This document shows, in pieces, positions 19,092 to 28,801 of a stretch of DNA of 64,000 bases. The stretch comes from Pseudoalteromonas sp. MSK9-3 (GTDB lineage Bacteria > Pseudomonadota > Gammaproteobacteria > Enterobacterales > Alteromonadaceae). Within the stretch, counting starts at the first letter, position 1; each line of letters begins with the position of its first letter. Both the position numbers and the translations under genes were made by a program. The notes under the pieces are model-generated. The model ran no database searches. It was not told where the DNA came from and saw only the letters and a list, made by a program, of their open reading frames with translations. The stretch lies in assembly GCF_003590335.1 (NCBI RefSeq), contig NZ_MIET01000035.1:81840-145839 (forward strand), read 5' to 3'.

Positions 19092-19607
19092 ATGAAATGG
19101 ATTTTAGCTTGTATTTTATGGGCTGGCACTGTGAGTTATGCTTACGCCTCAAATGCTCAATTTAGCAAGACCACTTGTGAAAAACTGGCGTTTAAGCGTG
19201 CAGTTTTAATGAGCCACATTACGCAAAAGAGTAGCCATAGTGTTGACTTTTCCTCTCAAGAACAACGTATTTTTGTGCTGTTACATCGACACTGTAAAAG
19301 TGATCAAGAAACGAATGAACACGCCCTGTCATTACCCGATGAGCAGCTCCTAAATGCCCCGTTAGATAACATGACTTATGCTGGTAAGTTATTCATGGAT
19401 GATAAGAAGCAGATGGAATGGCAGAAGTTTTATGTCATTCCACAACAATGTCGTGAAAAAGGCTCTAATTTAAATAAATTTGTTTGGTGTAGCCACAATA
19501 AAAGCAAACAGAAAAAGCGGTTTGAGCTTATTTGGCAAAGTGGCGAGCAGGCAACGAATGAACAGTCAGGCTATTCACTTGTTGCAATGCAGGCGATAGC
19601 TCTGTAA
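19092..19607 (+). CDS. Uncharacterised exported protein
   Basis: 171 aa with a signal peptide ending at about A-Y-A-S (residues 1-20). The mature part is hydrophilic with four cysteines (T-C-E-K, H-C-K, Q-C-R-E-K, W-C-S-H) that could form two disulfides in the periplasm. I recognise no domain. The start has no strong ribosome-binding site. The 126-bp gap to the next gene has no terminator, so co-transcription is possible. Confidence 0.65.
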   Translation: MKWILACILWAGTVSYAYASNAQFSKTTCEKLAFKRAVLMSHITQKSSHSVDFSSQEQRIFVLLHRHCKSDQETNEHALSLPDEQLLNAPLDNMTYAGKLFMDDKKQMEWQKFYVIPQQCREKGSNLNKFVWCSHNKSKQKKRFELIWQSGEQATNEQSGYSLVAMQAIAL

Positions 19608-19733
19608 TTAAAGATATATAAATGGAATAACTAATTACCAACTGCTTATTTCATCGTAATTATTTCTTAATGTCATAGGTTTAGCGTAATAATGTTGTTT
19701 TATCTTTGATAATACAACATTTGGGAATATGGT

Positions 19734-20924
19734 ATGTCTTATGTGGTAAAACGTCTGTTACTCGTTAGCCTTTTTTTCTCTGTTACAGCATTCGCTCAAC
19801 AACAATCTGTCGTGCTTATTTCACTCGATGGGTTTCGCTGGGATTACATTGAAAAACATCGTGCAAAAGGACTGGCTAACATTGCAAAGCAAGGCGTTCG
19901 AGTAAATAAAATGTGGCCTGTTTATCCGAGTAAAACATTTCCCAACCATATTTCAATTATCACAGGCTTACAGCCTATAAATCATGGTGTTATTGATAAT
20001 AAGTTTTGTGACAAAAAGCGAGACCAATGTTACAAAATGGGCAGCGGAAAAGACGATAGTACGTGGCTCAATGGTATTCCTCTTTGGAACTTAGCACAAA
20101 TGCAGGGACTCAAATCGGCCGCTTATTTTTGGCCAGAATCGGATGCTAGGTTTAATGGTATGGTGCCTAACTATTATTATCACTATTCACAGCAAAGTGA
20201 TTATCAAGCACGAATAGATCAAATCATTCAATGGCTTTCTCTTGATGCAACGCAGCGGCCTCATTTTGTGGCAGGATATTTTTCTTTAGTGGACTCTCTA
20301 GGGCATGATTTTGGCCCTGATAGTGCAGAAGTCTATGCTGGGGTGCAGGAAGTTGACATGTTAATCACTCAATTGCATAAGCGGCTATCTAAGCTACCTC
20401 ACCCTGTAAACTTAATCGTGGTGTCTGATCATGGCATGTCTACCGTCGATAGTACGCAATCAATAAATATTGATGCACTTGCAATACCAGCAGGTTGGAT
20501 TGTGAAGAATACCGGCCCACGGGTTTTAATTTATACTAAAGGTGCCAATGAAGCTGACGAAGCGGCCACTATTAAAAAACTAAATACTCAGGCCAAAGGT
20601 CGATTTGTCGTTGTGGATAAACAGACTCTAGTTGAGCGCAATTACTTTGGATCATCTCGGATCCCTGACATCATTTTAGAAACTTATGCGCCGCGTGTGT
20701 TCAGTCGTGGTAATCAATTAGCCTACCAAGGAACTCATGGGTACGCTAATACCGATGATATGGCCGCAACATTTGTCGCACATGGACCCGCATTTAAGTC
20801 AGGTATGAAAATTAATGAGATGAAAAACCTAGAAGTTTATCCGGTGATAAGCGAAATTTTGGGCTTAAAATTACTGAATAATGTAGATAGTGACGGAGAG
20901 ATACTGCGTCAAGCGCTCAAGTAA
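19734..20924 (+). CDS. Exported nucleotide pyrophosphatase/phosphodiesterase-type alkaline phosphatase superfamily enzyme
   Basis: 396 aa with a signal peptide ending in A-F-A. V-V-L-I-S-L-D-G-F-R-W-D-Y gives the first metal-binding Asp. P-S-K-T-F-P-N-H carries the nucleophilic Thr of the NPP family. S-L-V-D-S-L-G-H-D-F-G-P and S-D-H-G-M-S supply further zinc ligands, and G-T-H-G-Y near residue 340 supplies the last His. NPP enzymes hydrolyse nucleotide or lipid phosphodiesters outside the cytoplasm; the exact substrate is open. Likely phosphate or nucleotide scavenging. Confidence 0.9.
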   Translation: MSYVVKRLLLVSLFFSVTAFAQQQSVVLISLDGFRWDYIEKHRAKGLANIAKQGVRVNKMWPVYPSKTFPNHISIITGLQPINHGVIDNKFCDKKRDQCYKMGSGKDDSTWLNGIPLWNLAQMQGLKSAAYFWPESDARFNGMVPNYYYHYSQQSDYQARIDQIIQWLSLDATQRPHFVAGYFSLVDSLGHDFGPDSAEVYAGVQEVDMLITQLHKRLSKLPHPVNLIVVSDHGMSTVDSTQSINIDALAIPAGWIVKNTGPRVLIYTKGANEADEAATIKKLNTQAKGRFVVVDKQTLVERNYFGSSRIPDIILETYAPRVFSRGNQLAYQGTHGYANTDDMAATFVAHGPAFKSGMKINEMKNLEVYPVISEILGLKLLNNVDSDGEILRQALK

Positions 20925-20929
20925 AATTA

Positions 20930-21109
20930 TTATTTTTTAGGCTTTCGTGGCATTACTCTAGATCCCAACGCGTACACAACATAGACTAAAATGAGCGAAT
21001 TACCGAGGACGAGTAAGTCTTTTTCACTGACAAATATCCACAGTGCAGCAAGTAAAATAAATGCAATAGTGAAATGTGAGACGAGGGGATTGACCTTGGT
21101 TTTTTTCAT
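20930..21109 (-). CDS. Small two-helix membrane protein
   Basis: A 59-codon frame with ATG at 21109, convergent with the phosphodiesterase gene and ending 5 bp from it. It encodes M-K-K-T-K-V-N-P-L-V, then two hydrophobic segments (I-A-F-I-L-L-A-A-L-W-I-F-V and V-L-G-N-S-L-I-L-V-Y-V-V-Y-A-L-G), and a basic tail P-R-K-P-K-K. That is a sensible inner-membrane hairpin with both ends in the cytoplasm. AAGGG lies 12 nt upstream. Function unknown. Confidence 0.65.
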   Translation of the reverse strand: MKKTKVNPLVSHFTIAFILLAALWIFVSEKDLLVLGNSLILVYVVYALGSRVMPRKPKK

Positions 21110-21214
21110 TGATTGAGACGAACCCTTAATTAAATGTTTGACTTTGATGTCTATGATTATACATTGTGCACGTATATTAAGCGACCATTGAGTGTGGAGT
21201 AAGCTGTTTAATGA

Positions 21215-21483
21215 CTAGGGGCTGTTGATCTTTGCTGTTCTATTTTTGTTCTCTTTGAGCGTGCTTTTATCGCGGCGCTTAATGTGTGGCCTAGTAATCT
21301 AAGCGAATATTAAGCAACAAAGAGAAAAGGACGCTCAAAAGAACCGTTAGGCAGCGCTTGATTGACTTTTCTACTATGTTATCGGCTGACTCACATGGAA
21401 TAACCATGCTACGCAGCCTCTGCCTTGTATAAAAGCCAATCAAACTGCTGCAAAAATGAACCTGAAAGTTCAACAGCCCCTAG
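21215..21483. mobile_element. MITE-like element with CTAG target duplication
   Basis: A 261-bp core (21219-21479) is flanked on both sides by CTAG. Its ends are inverted repeats: GGGCTGTTGATCTTT...GTTC at the left matches the reverse complement of GAAC...AAAGTTCAACAGCCC at the right, about 22 of 26 positions. A 4-bp YTAR target duplication is typical of the IS5 group of the IS5 family, so this is probably a non-autonomous derivative. A 60-codon minus-strand frame inside is not credible as a gene. It lies 140 bp upstream of the Cache-GGDEF gene. The flanking 21110-21214 and 21484-21617 hold no gene. Confidence 0.75.
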
Positions 21484-21623
21484 TGAACCAGTCACGGGTC
21501 GAGTCATCAATGACTACTTATACATTTATTGTCAGATTGATACAGAATAAAGAGAGAATGAAAAAGTGAGATATTATTTTAGACAATGGTAATACTCATG
21601 TATGTTTTTAACAAGGAATGAGA

Positions 21624-23204
21624 ATGTTAGGCTGTTTTAACTCAACCAAACAAATTGATTTAAAAAGACTTATTTTTTTATTAGCTTTTTTTAGTATGGT
21701 GATAACCCTAGGTAATTCACTACATGCGACGTTTAGGGTTCAAAAGGCACTGTTAATTGAAGATACCCTTGAGGCCAATCGAGTATATGCAACAAAATTG
21801 GCAGAAATAACAGAGCTTTTTTTGAATTCAGTCGTTACTCAGCTAAGTTTCAGTGCCAATTATATAGGAACAGACTTTGATAGCACGGTTGCACACAATA
21901 ACGAGCTACAGCGTTTAATAAAACAAACATCCAGTTTTAACTCTGCGGTGATAGTCAATGCTGCGGGTGAAGTGTTATCGACAGCCCCAAGCTCATTAAA
22001 CCTCACAGGTTTTGTTGTAGAAAGTGCTCAGGCAAGGGCGCCGTTATTGCGTAAAGAACCGTATATTTCTACCCCTTTTATTTCCCCCGCTGGTAACCTC
22101 ATTATTAGTGTATCTCACCCAATATTTAATGACGTGGGTAAATACCAAGGGTTCATTGCTGCAAGTATCTATTTACAAGGCGATAATATTCTTAACCGTT
22201 TACTAGGCAAGCATCATTACAGTGATGGCTCTTATCTGTATGTTGTCGACCAAAATAAGCAGCTTATTTATCATGTTGATGCTGAGCGTGTGGGCACAAC
22301 GATCCAAAGTAATGAAGCTATTGAAGATGTCATTTCCGGTAAGTCTGGTGTAAGGGTATTACGCAACAGTCAAGGTACTGACATGCTGAGCGGGTATGCA
22401 TCGGTGCCAATATCTGGGTGGGGCGTGGTAGCACAAAGGCCCCTTACCGTAACGCTGGCTCAACTCAATGATACAATTTTGAGCGTCCTGAAAAGTACGT
22501 TGCCTGTGACCATACTGACTTTATTGTTGATATTAGTGTTTGGCTCAAAAATAGCGAAACCACTATGGAAGTTAGCCATTGGTGTTAGAGCAATGGATCG
22601 ATATGCACAGTCGAATGTTCAAAAAATTGATGCTTGGTATTTTGAAGCTGAGCATTTGAAGCAAGCGATTGTTTCGGGTACTGAATTGGTAGGGAAAACC
22701 ATACAAGAATATGATTTAGACCGCCAGAAAGACCCATTGACTCAGTTACTCAATCGTCGAGGAATGTTAGCCAAACTAGAGTATTTTCAAAGCATAAAAA
22801 AGCCATACTCAGTGATTGCGTTAGACATCGACCACTTTAAGCGTATTAATGATAAGTTTGGCCATGATGTCGGTGACCAAGTGATCCGAACTTTAGCCGA
22901 GTTAATGCAAAGTAGTGCGAGAGAGCAGGATGTTATTTGCAGAACTGGAGGGGAAGAGTTTGCCATATTCTTGCCTAATGTTGACATTGGGCAAGCGGTA
23001 TCTATTGCCGAAAGGTTGAGAGTTGATGTCTCAAACCATCTATTTCCACCAGTAGCCAAAGTGAATATATCACTCGGGGTTGCATATAGCTCACGTACTG
23101 AATGTAATTTTCATCAGGTCCTAAAAAATGCAGATAAAGCCCTTTATGATGCAAAGCGTGGTGGCAGAAATAGAACAGCAGTAACTGATTGTGAGGCTGC
23201 TTAA
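21624..23204 (+). CDS. Membrane-bound Cache-domain diguanylate cyclase
   Basis: 526 aa from the ATG at 21624; AAGGA lies 6 nt upstream, whereas the ATG at 21618 overlaps it. A transmembrane segment at about residues 14-32, a periplasmic dCache-like sensor (about 40-285) and a second transmembrane segment (about 290-312) lead to a GGDEF domain. The active-site loop is G442-G-E-E-F, a functional variant, and R-E-Q-D five residues before it fits the inhibitory I-site. It should make c-di-GMP in response to a small periplasmic ligand and be product-inhibited. The MITE upstream may carry or separate its promoter. Confidence 0.9.
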   Translation: MLGCFNSTKQIDLKRLIFLLAFFSMVITLGNSLHATFRVQKALLIEDTLEANRVYATKLAEITELFLNSVVTQLSFSANYIGTDFDSTVAHNNELQRLIKQTSSFNSAVIVNAAGEVLSTAPSSLNLTGFVVESAQARAPLLRKEPYISTPFISPAGNLIISVSHPIFNDVGKYQGFIAASIYLQGDNILNRLLGKHHYSDGSYLYVVDQNKQLIYHVDAERVGTTIQSNEAIEDVISGKSGVRVLRNSQGTDMLSGYASVPISGWGVVAQRPLTVTLAQLNDTILSVLKSTLPVTILTLLLILVFGSKIAKPLWKLAIGVRAMDRYAQSNVQKIDAWYFEAEHLKQAIVSGTELVGKTIQEYDLDRQKDPLTQLLNRRGMLAKLEYFQSIKKPYSVIALDIDHFKRINDKFGHDVGDQVIRTLAELMQSSAREQDVICRTGGEEFAIFLPNVDIGQAVSIAERLRVDVSNHLFPPVAKVNISLGVAYSSRTECNFHQVLKNADKALYDAKRGGRNRTAVTDCEAA

Positions 23205-23212
23205 TCTATGAG

Positions 23213-23239
23213 TTAGTGCTCAAAATTATTGAGCACTAA
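23213..23239. terminator. Bidirectional hairpin terminator
   Basis: A perfect 11-bp stem TTAGTGCTCAA / TTGAGCACTAA with a 5-nt loop, between the convergent diguanylate cyclase and the small lipoprotein gene. T-rich and A-rich flanks are short. Confidence 0.7.
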
Positions 23240-23249
23240 ACTGACATGG

Positions 23250-23663
23250 TTAATTGGCGCAGCGAAAGCTGACATTTATCAAATAAGGTTTACCCAGTGA
23301 ATGTTCGGCACTGGCCCCGGCCAAAGAAGCAATTGCGCCGGCATCGTCGACATAACCATCACCAAGTACCCACAGCCATGTCCCAGCATTTGAAATAATT
23401 TGAGCGGTAGATTGATCATTTAGGAAGGTTTGCTCATCTTGCTCACCCTGATATTTAACAGATTCATTGATAACATACATCGATTGCTTGTCTTGTTTAC
23501 AAAAGTGTGTAGCTTGGTTGAGTGCTTCTTGTATGCCCTCACCGCGGTCAGACGCTTTAACAATAACATAGTGTTGGTTGTCTGAACTTGGACGAACATC
23601 ATCGTGATGCGCGCATGCTCCTAATATCGAAATGACGCCTAATGCGAGTAAGATGTTTTTCAT
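23250..23663 (-). CDS. Small uncharacterised lipoprotein
   Basis: 137 aa from the ATG at 23663, preceded by GGGAG; codons upstream in frame are not signal-like. The signal ends in lipobox I-L-G-A-C (Cys 17). The mature protein begins H-H-D-D-V-R-P-S. It has two further Cys (H-F-C-K and F-R-C-A-N at the C-terminus) that may form a disulfide, and a Gly/Ala-rich segment near residue 110. No recognised domain. Confidence 0.65.
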   Translation of the reverse strand: MKNILLALGVISILGACAHHDDVRPSSDNQHYVIVKASDRGEGIQEALNQATHFCKQDKQSMYVINESVKYQGEQDEQTFLNDQSTAQIISNAGTWLWVLGDGYVDDAGAIASLAGASAEHSLGKPYLINVSFRCAN

Positions 23664-23893
23664 TGTTGCTCTCCCAGTTGTGTATAGGGTAATTATTCCG
23701 CGCAACGCTTAATTTCTCCAGTAAGAAACTGTTAAATTTTGCACGATGAAATGAAATAAAACTTACAATTTGGTTAGGTTTATCTGAATTGGCACACTCT
23801 TTTATCGACAGTAAGTGAAAGTAGCGGACAAAATCGGTATCATGTCGCGATTTAGGGGTCGCACAGTGCCCTGTGAATAATTTAGGAGTACAT

Positions 23894-25303
23894 ATGGGTC
23901 AAACGCTAAAAGTCCCTCATACCTTGATCTTGCTATTGGGTATGATGGTAATTGCTTTATTTGCTACATGGGTGGTGCCTCAAGGCTTTTTTGAAACACA
24001 CTTATCAGATTCAGGGCGACAAATGGTCGTTGCTGGCACGTACCAAGTTATAGAAGAGAAGACATTTTTAACTCCTTGGGATTTACTAACAGCGATCCCC
24101 CGTGCATTTGCAGCGGCTCAAGATGTGATCTTTTTTGTGTTGATTGTAGGTGGTGTACTCGCAATAGCGCGTGCGACAGGCACAGTTGACGCATTGATAG
24201 GCAGGTTATTAGAGAAATATGGGTCCAAACCAGAAAAGCTTATTTTTATGGTGGTTTTCTGCTTTGCGATGGCATCGAGTAGTATTGGTACTGCAGGTGA
24301 ATACATCCCATTTGTACTTATTCTAGTCGCTTTATGTAAGGCTATGAGACTAGATGCAATGACGGCGGTTGGCATGATTGTCGCGGGTTACGGTATTGGA
24401 TATGGTGTGTCTGCATTTAATCCATTTACGGTACTTATTGCGCAGCAAATCGCTGAAATACCGGTTTATTCAGGTATTTGGTTGAGATTAGCTATTTTTG
24501 TGCCTTTTGTCTTAATTGGTTTTCACCATGTTTGGCAATACGCCCAAAAGGTAAAACAAGACCCTAGTTCTTCAATGATGATTGGCGTATCGTGCCCACT
24601 TGATGGTAAAGAGCAGCCGAGCTACCCAAAGCTAGAATCAAGACACCAGATGATATTAGGCAGTTTTTTGATCACGTTAACCATTGCTGTATGGGGAATT
24701 GCGACAAAAGGTTGGTACTTATATGAACTAGGCGGTGTGTTCATTGCTTGGGGCGCAGTCATTGCTATTTTGGGTAAACTATCGGCCGATGAAACTGCTG
24801 AACGTTTTATTGAGGGGGTATCGGACCTAGTGACGACGGCAATTCTTATTGGTGTTGCCCGTGGTATTGCACTTATCTTAGAAGATGGACAAATCTTACA
24901 TACTTTAGTGCATAGCATGTCTATGCCACTGTCTTATGTGAGTGCCGAGATCTCAGCTGTAGGCATGTTGGTGATTCAAACATTGCTAAATACATTCATC
25001 CCGTCAGGGTCTGGTCAAGCTTACGTCACAATGCCGTTAATGGTACCACTGGGTGATTTAGTGGGGGTACCTCGTCAAGTTGCTGTACTTGCATATCAAT
25101 TTGGTGATGGTTTTTCTAATATGATCATCCCAACTAATGCGGTTCTAATGGGGATCATAGGTATGGCGGGTGTACCTTATGCGCATTGGTTCCGTTTTTG
25201 TTTGCCATTATTATTAAAGTTAATGGCTGCCGCTTCTGTCGTATTGGTATTGGCAGTATATTTTGGTTATGGACTAGATGTTCAACCTGTTATAGCGCAA
25301 TAA
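23894..25303 (+). CDS. YfcC/DcuC-superfamily membrane transporter
   Basis: 469 aa from the ATG at 23894 (AGGAG 5 nt upstream). It has about 12 hydrophobic segments. S-S-I-G-T-A-G-E-Y-I-P near residue 138 and the C-terminal N-T-F-I-P-S-G-S-G-Q-A with F-G-D-G-F-S-N-M-I-I-P-T-N are signatures of the C4-dicarboxylate anaerobic carrier-like family (YfcC type). These are thought to move organic acids, basic amino acids or peptides; the substrate here is unknown. A terminator follows at 25321. Confidence 0.85.
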   Translation: MGQTLKVPHTLILLLGMMVIALFATWVVPQGFFETHLSDSGRQMVVAGTYQVIEEKTFLTPWDLLTAIPRAFAAAQDVIFFVLIVGGVLAIARATGTVDALIGRLLEKYGSKPEKLIFMVVFCFAMASSSIGTAGEYIPFVLILVALCKAMRLDAMTAVGMIVAGYGIGYGVSAFNPFTVLIAQQIAEIPVYSGIWLRLAIFVPFVLIGFHHVWQYAQKVKQDPSSSMMIGVSCPLDGKEQPSYPKLESRHQMILGSFLITLTIAVWGIATKGWYLYELGGVFIAWGAVIAILGKLSADETAERFIEGVSDLVTTAILIGVARGIALILEDGQILHTLVHSMSMPLSYVSAEISAVGMLVIQTLLNTFIPSGSGQAYVTMPLMVPLGDLVGVPRQVAVLAYQFGDGFSNMIIPTNAVLMGIIGMAGVPYAHWFRFCLPLLLKLMAAASVVLVLAVYFGYGLDVQPVIAQ

Positions 25304-25320
25304 CATCATAGAAAAATATA

Positions 25321-25352
25321 AGCCATTAGCAGCTAGATGTTTGCTGGTGGCT
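25321..25352 (+). terminator. Terminator after the YfcC-like transporter
   Basis: AGCCATTAGCA pairs with TGCTGGTGGCT (two U-G pairs) and is followed by TTTTATAA. The remaining 25353-25623 is AT-rich without a gene and should hold the promoter of the next gene. Confidence 0.6.
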
Positions 25353-25623
25353 TTTATAATGCATTCAACATTATACCTGCCTGTATGAATGTATTTAACT
25401 CCTCCCAGTTCAGTTAATTGTACATAATCAGATCTAACCCTAATTTACATCCTAGCCCTTTAAATTAGGTTTTTTATTACAAAAAATAGCTCCGATATCT
25501 AACGGGCTTTCATTATATCTTAACTTTTATTGATCTACATTGACGTTAACGGTAGTTTAATAGACTAACATTCGAATTAAATTCACATAACTCTATATTA
25601 ATATTAAAAGATGCGAATACGTT

Positions 25624-28176
25624 ATGAACTTGTCTTTTAGCCAGTTTTATAGTTTGGGCAGTAGTTTAGCGAGATATCAATTCGCTTTGGGTATGGTATA
25701 TCAACGATTTGGCCCTGAGCACTGCCTAATCGGTCAGTTTGTGGATGACGGTGCCAAAGTTGAAACTGCGCTGTATATGGTTGAAGGCAATCGCGTTGAC
25801 AATATTGTTTATGATTTAGAAGGCACGCCTTGTAAAGATGCCAAAGATAGCGATTCAATTTGTGCTATTGGTGCAAATCTGCAAACACTATATGCCAGCG
25901 ATGAGATGCTAAAAGTTCTTAGTATTGATAGTTACTTGGGGATCACGTTAAGGGCTCTTGATCATACACCTATTGGCGTTATGGTATGTATGTTTAAGCA
26001 GCCTAAGAACATCAATGATGCTGAGCAAATATGGTTTAAAGAGTTAAGCCACTTAGTGGGCGCTGAGCTAAACCATAATATAGAAGTCGCATCACGAGAT
26101 CGGCTAGTGAAACAGCTCGCAAAGGGCGAACGGATCGCCAAACTCAGCTCATGGACTTGGCGCGTTGATGAAAACAGACATTGGTTTAGTGCTGAAATGG
26201 CTCGCTTAATTAAGTACACAGGTCAAAATATTTCAATCAGTGACTTTATGGAGAGTTTAGAACGGACAGACCAACATAAACTCCAAGGGTTATTAGATAA
26301 AGTCGCAGAGAATACATTAGACACTTTTGATATTAATGTTTCACATATAAAACGCTCAGAATTAAGAGGCTTATTTAGAATAATGGGTCGCGTAGAGTCT
26401 TCAGATACTGCTAAACCCAAACGAACCTTCAGTGCTACCGTACAAGATGTGTCGTATATATCCGCATTAAACAGACAACTAGAATTAACGAATGTGGTAT
26501 TTGAGCACGCTACTGAAGCCATAATGATCACCGATGCCCATAATAAAATTATTATGGTAAATAGAGCTTTTGAACGACTTACTGGCTACACAGGACATGA
26601 ACTGTTAGGCAGGGATCCTGTCGTGTTGTCTTCGGGTCAACAAGATAAGCAATTTTACAATCTGATGTGGCGTCAGCTTAATAAAGAAGGAATGTGGAAA
26701 GGTGAAATTTATAACCGGCGTAAAAATGGCCAAGTTTTTCCTGAAGAGTTGACGTTAAGTTTAGTCAAAGATGAAGAAGGTGCCGTGTGTAACTATGTGG
26801 CTATTTTCCGCGATATTACAGATTGGAAGCGCAATGAGGCACAGCTTACTTTTTATGCGGATCATGAACCTCTCACTGGATTACAAAATAGACGCAGTTT
26901 TTTAAAAGCGTTGGAAATGAAAGTTTCAGAATCGCGGTCTCAGCAACGCTTTTGTTCGTTACTGTTTATTGGTTTAGATCGCTTTAAAGAAGTGAACGAC
27001 GCTTTTGGACCAGAGGCTGGCGATAAGGTCTTGCTGTCTGTGGCAAAAAGGTTGAAAAATGCTGTGCGTGCTCAAGATATTGTGAGTCGGTATGGGGGAG
27101 ATGAATTTGCGATATTGTTGGACCATACGGATGGTGATAATAGTATGTTGGTCGCAGAGAAGCTCAGAGCTAAATTGGCTCAGCCCTATGTTTTTAACGA
27201 CTTAACGATAGAAATTACCGCAAGTACAGGCGTTGCGGTTTTGCCGACAGAGCAGCAAATATCAGCGGCTAACTTATTGCGAAATGCGGCGCATGCGTTA
27301 GGCAGTGCTAAAAAGCACAGAGTCGGCAGTATAGCCCTTCACAACGCTGCAATTCAAAATGCCTATCTAAATAAAATTAAGCTAAGAGATAAACTGAAAG
27401 AGGCGCTCAAGGAGAAGTTGTTAGATGTACACTATCAGCCAATTGTGGATGCTAAAACAGGTAGAATTCGTAAGTTTGAAGCCTTGATCCGGTGGTTTGA
27501 TGAAGAGTATGGCATGGTGTCTCCGGGTAACTTTATTCCCATAGCGGAAGAGTTTGGCTTAATCCATTATGTCGGGCAGTTCGTGCTAGAAAAAAGCTGT
27601 GATGACCTTTCCAAAATACATCAAGCGGGTTTTACGGATGTGTCTATTTCGATTAACCGTTCAGTCAATGAGTTTAAAAGTACAAATAATCAGATAGAGC
27701 TTATTAGTGCAGCAATAGAAAAAGCGAATTTACCGTATAATGCGATCACGATTGAAGTCACAGAGTCGATGGCAACGAATAAATATACGTGGCATGTGCT
27801 CAGTATATTGCGCTCAAAAGGCGTTAAAATTGCCTTAGATGATTTTTGTACTGGTTATTCATCTTTGAGTAATTTGATTGATAATCAGGTTGATTATGTA
27901 AAAATAGATAAGTCATTTGTTGATAGTTTAGTGGCAGACAAATCTAAACAGGCGATGATTAAATGCCTCGTAGATTTGAGTACCCAGTTAAATATTAGAG
28001 TGATTGCAGAAGGCGTAGAACAAAGTGTGCAGCTAAAAATGTTGCAACAGTATGGGTGTCACAACATTCAAGGTTATTACTATAGCCCAGCGAAGCCGAT
28101 TAAAGAGTGTTTAAATATGCTGCATGGCAGCAAAGAAAAAAATATAAAACAATGTGCTGCTACTCAAGCAAGTTAA
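25624..28176 (+). CDS. GAF-like/PAS-GGDEF-EAL c-di-GMP enzyme
   Basis: 850 aa, no membrane segment. Order: an N-terminal GAF-like domain (about 1-155), a possible degenerate PAS (about 170-280), a PAS with following PAC (about 290-405), GGDEF with intact G491-G-D-E-F, and EAL with E619-A-L-I-R-W. The EAL metal and catalytic residues I can see are N in S-I-N-R-S, E in I-E-V-T-E-S, the D-D in A-L-D-D-F-C-T-G-Y, K in K-I-D-K-S-F and E in A-E-G-V-E-Q, so it should be an active phosphodiesterase. Cyclase activity is also possible. The 3' end overlaps the convergent NarL-type regulator gene by 17 bp. Confidence 0.92.
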   Translation: MNLSFSQFYSLGSSLARYQFALGMVYQRFGPEHCLIGQFVDDGAKVETALYMVEGNRVDNIVYDLEGTPCKDAKDSDSICAIGANLQTLYASDEMLKVLSIDSYLGITLRALDHTPIGVMVCMFKQPKNINDAEQIWFKELSHLVGAELNHNIEVASRDRLVKQLAKGERIAKLSSWTWRVDENRHWFSAEMARLIKYTGQNISISDFMESLERTDQHKLQGLLDKVAENTLDTFDINVSHIKRSELRGLFRIMGRVESSDTAKPKRTFSATVQDVSYISALNRQLELTNVVFEHATEAIMITDAHNKIIMVNRAFERLTGYTGHELLGRDPVVLSSGQQDKQFYNLMWRQLNKEGMWKGEIYNRRKNGQVFPEELTLSLVKDEEGAVCNYVAIFRDITDWKRNEAQLTFYADHEPLTGLQNRRSFLKALEMKVSESRSQQRFCSLLFIGLDRFKEVNDAFGPEAGDKVLLSVAKRLKNAVRAQDIVSRYGGDEFAILLDHTDGDNSMLVAEKLRAKLAQPYVFNDLTIEITASTGVAVLPTEQQISAANLLRNAAHALGSAKKHRVGSIALHNAAIQNAYLNKIKLRDKLKEALKEKLLDVHYQPIVDAKTGRIRKFEALIRWFDEEYGMVSPGNFIPIAEEFGLIHYVGQFVLEKSCDDLSKIHQAGFTDVSISINRSVNEFKSTNNQIELISAAIEKANLPYNAITIEVTESMATNKYTWHVLSILRSKGVKIALDDFCTGYSSLSNLIDNQVDYVKIDKSFVDSLVADKSKQAMIKCLVDLSTQLNIRVIAEGVEQSVQLKMLQQYGCHNIQGYYYSPAKPIKECLNMLHGSKEKNIKQCAATQAS

Positions 28177-28801
28177 GCTTGATAGCTTTGAGTGTTGCTT
28201 GTGTTCTGTCACGCACATCGAGTTTGGCAAGTATATTTGAGACGTGATTACGCACTGTACCTTCCGCATTGAATATTTCCACAGAGATTTCTTTATTGGA
28301 CAGTCCTTCTACGATCAAGCTTAGTACTTGACGTTCTTTGTGTGTTAGGTGTATCTGTGGTGCTTCTGGTTGTTGCCTATTTGCTTTTATAAGCTGTTGT
28401 GTGAGGGCACTTTGTAAAACGGTTTCCCCCTGACTCACTCTGGTGATTGCATCAACAAGCATTTCTAATGAAACGTCTTTTAGTAAATAACCACAGGCTC
28501 CCGCTTCCATCCCGCCGATCAAGAGTTCATCTTCGTTAAATGTGGTCAGAATGAGGCATTTTAAATCACTCCCATTGTGTTGAAGTGTGCGTAATACATC
28601 AAGCCCCGTACCATCAGGCATACGCATATCTAATAACACGACATCAGCATCAACGTCATTATTGGCAAGTGTAGCAAGAAAAGCATTACCACTATGGGAC
28701 TCGCCTGTAACAGCAATTGACTCATTAAGTTGTAAAAGAGCCATCATCCCCTGTCGAACTAAGCATTGATCATCGACTAAATGTACTTTTATTTGATCCA
28801 T
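28160..28801 (-). CDS. NarL/LuxR-type response regulator
   Basis: 213 aa. The receiver domain has acidic V-D-D-Q near residue 10 and the phospho-acceptor Asp in V-V-L-L-D-M-R-M-P-D-G. The C-terminal LuxR-type helix-turn-helix has L-T-H-K-E-R-Q-V-L-S-L-I-V-E-G-L-S-N-K-E-I. Its start overlaps the end of the upstream kinase gene by 32 bp, so they are a co-translated two-component pair. Target genes unknown. Confidence 0.92.
   Translation of the reverse strand: MDQIKVHLVDDQCLVRQGMMALLQLNESIAVTGESHSGNAFLATLANNDVDADVVLLDMRMPDGTGLDVLRTLQHNGSDLKCLILTTFNEDELLIGGMEAGACGYLLKDVSLEMLVDAITRVSQGETVLQSALTQQLIKANRQQPEAPQIHLTHKERQVLSLIVEGLSNKEISVEIFNAEGTVRNHVSNILAKLDVRDRTQATLKAIKLNLLE

Noticed and set aside
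21291..21473. 60-codon minus-strand frame
   Set aside because: It lies wholly inside the MITE between its inverted repeats, and similar short frames are expected in such elements.
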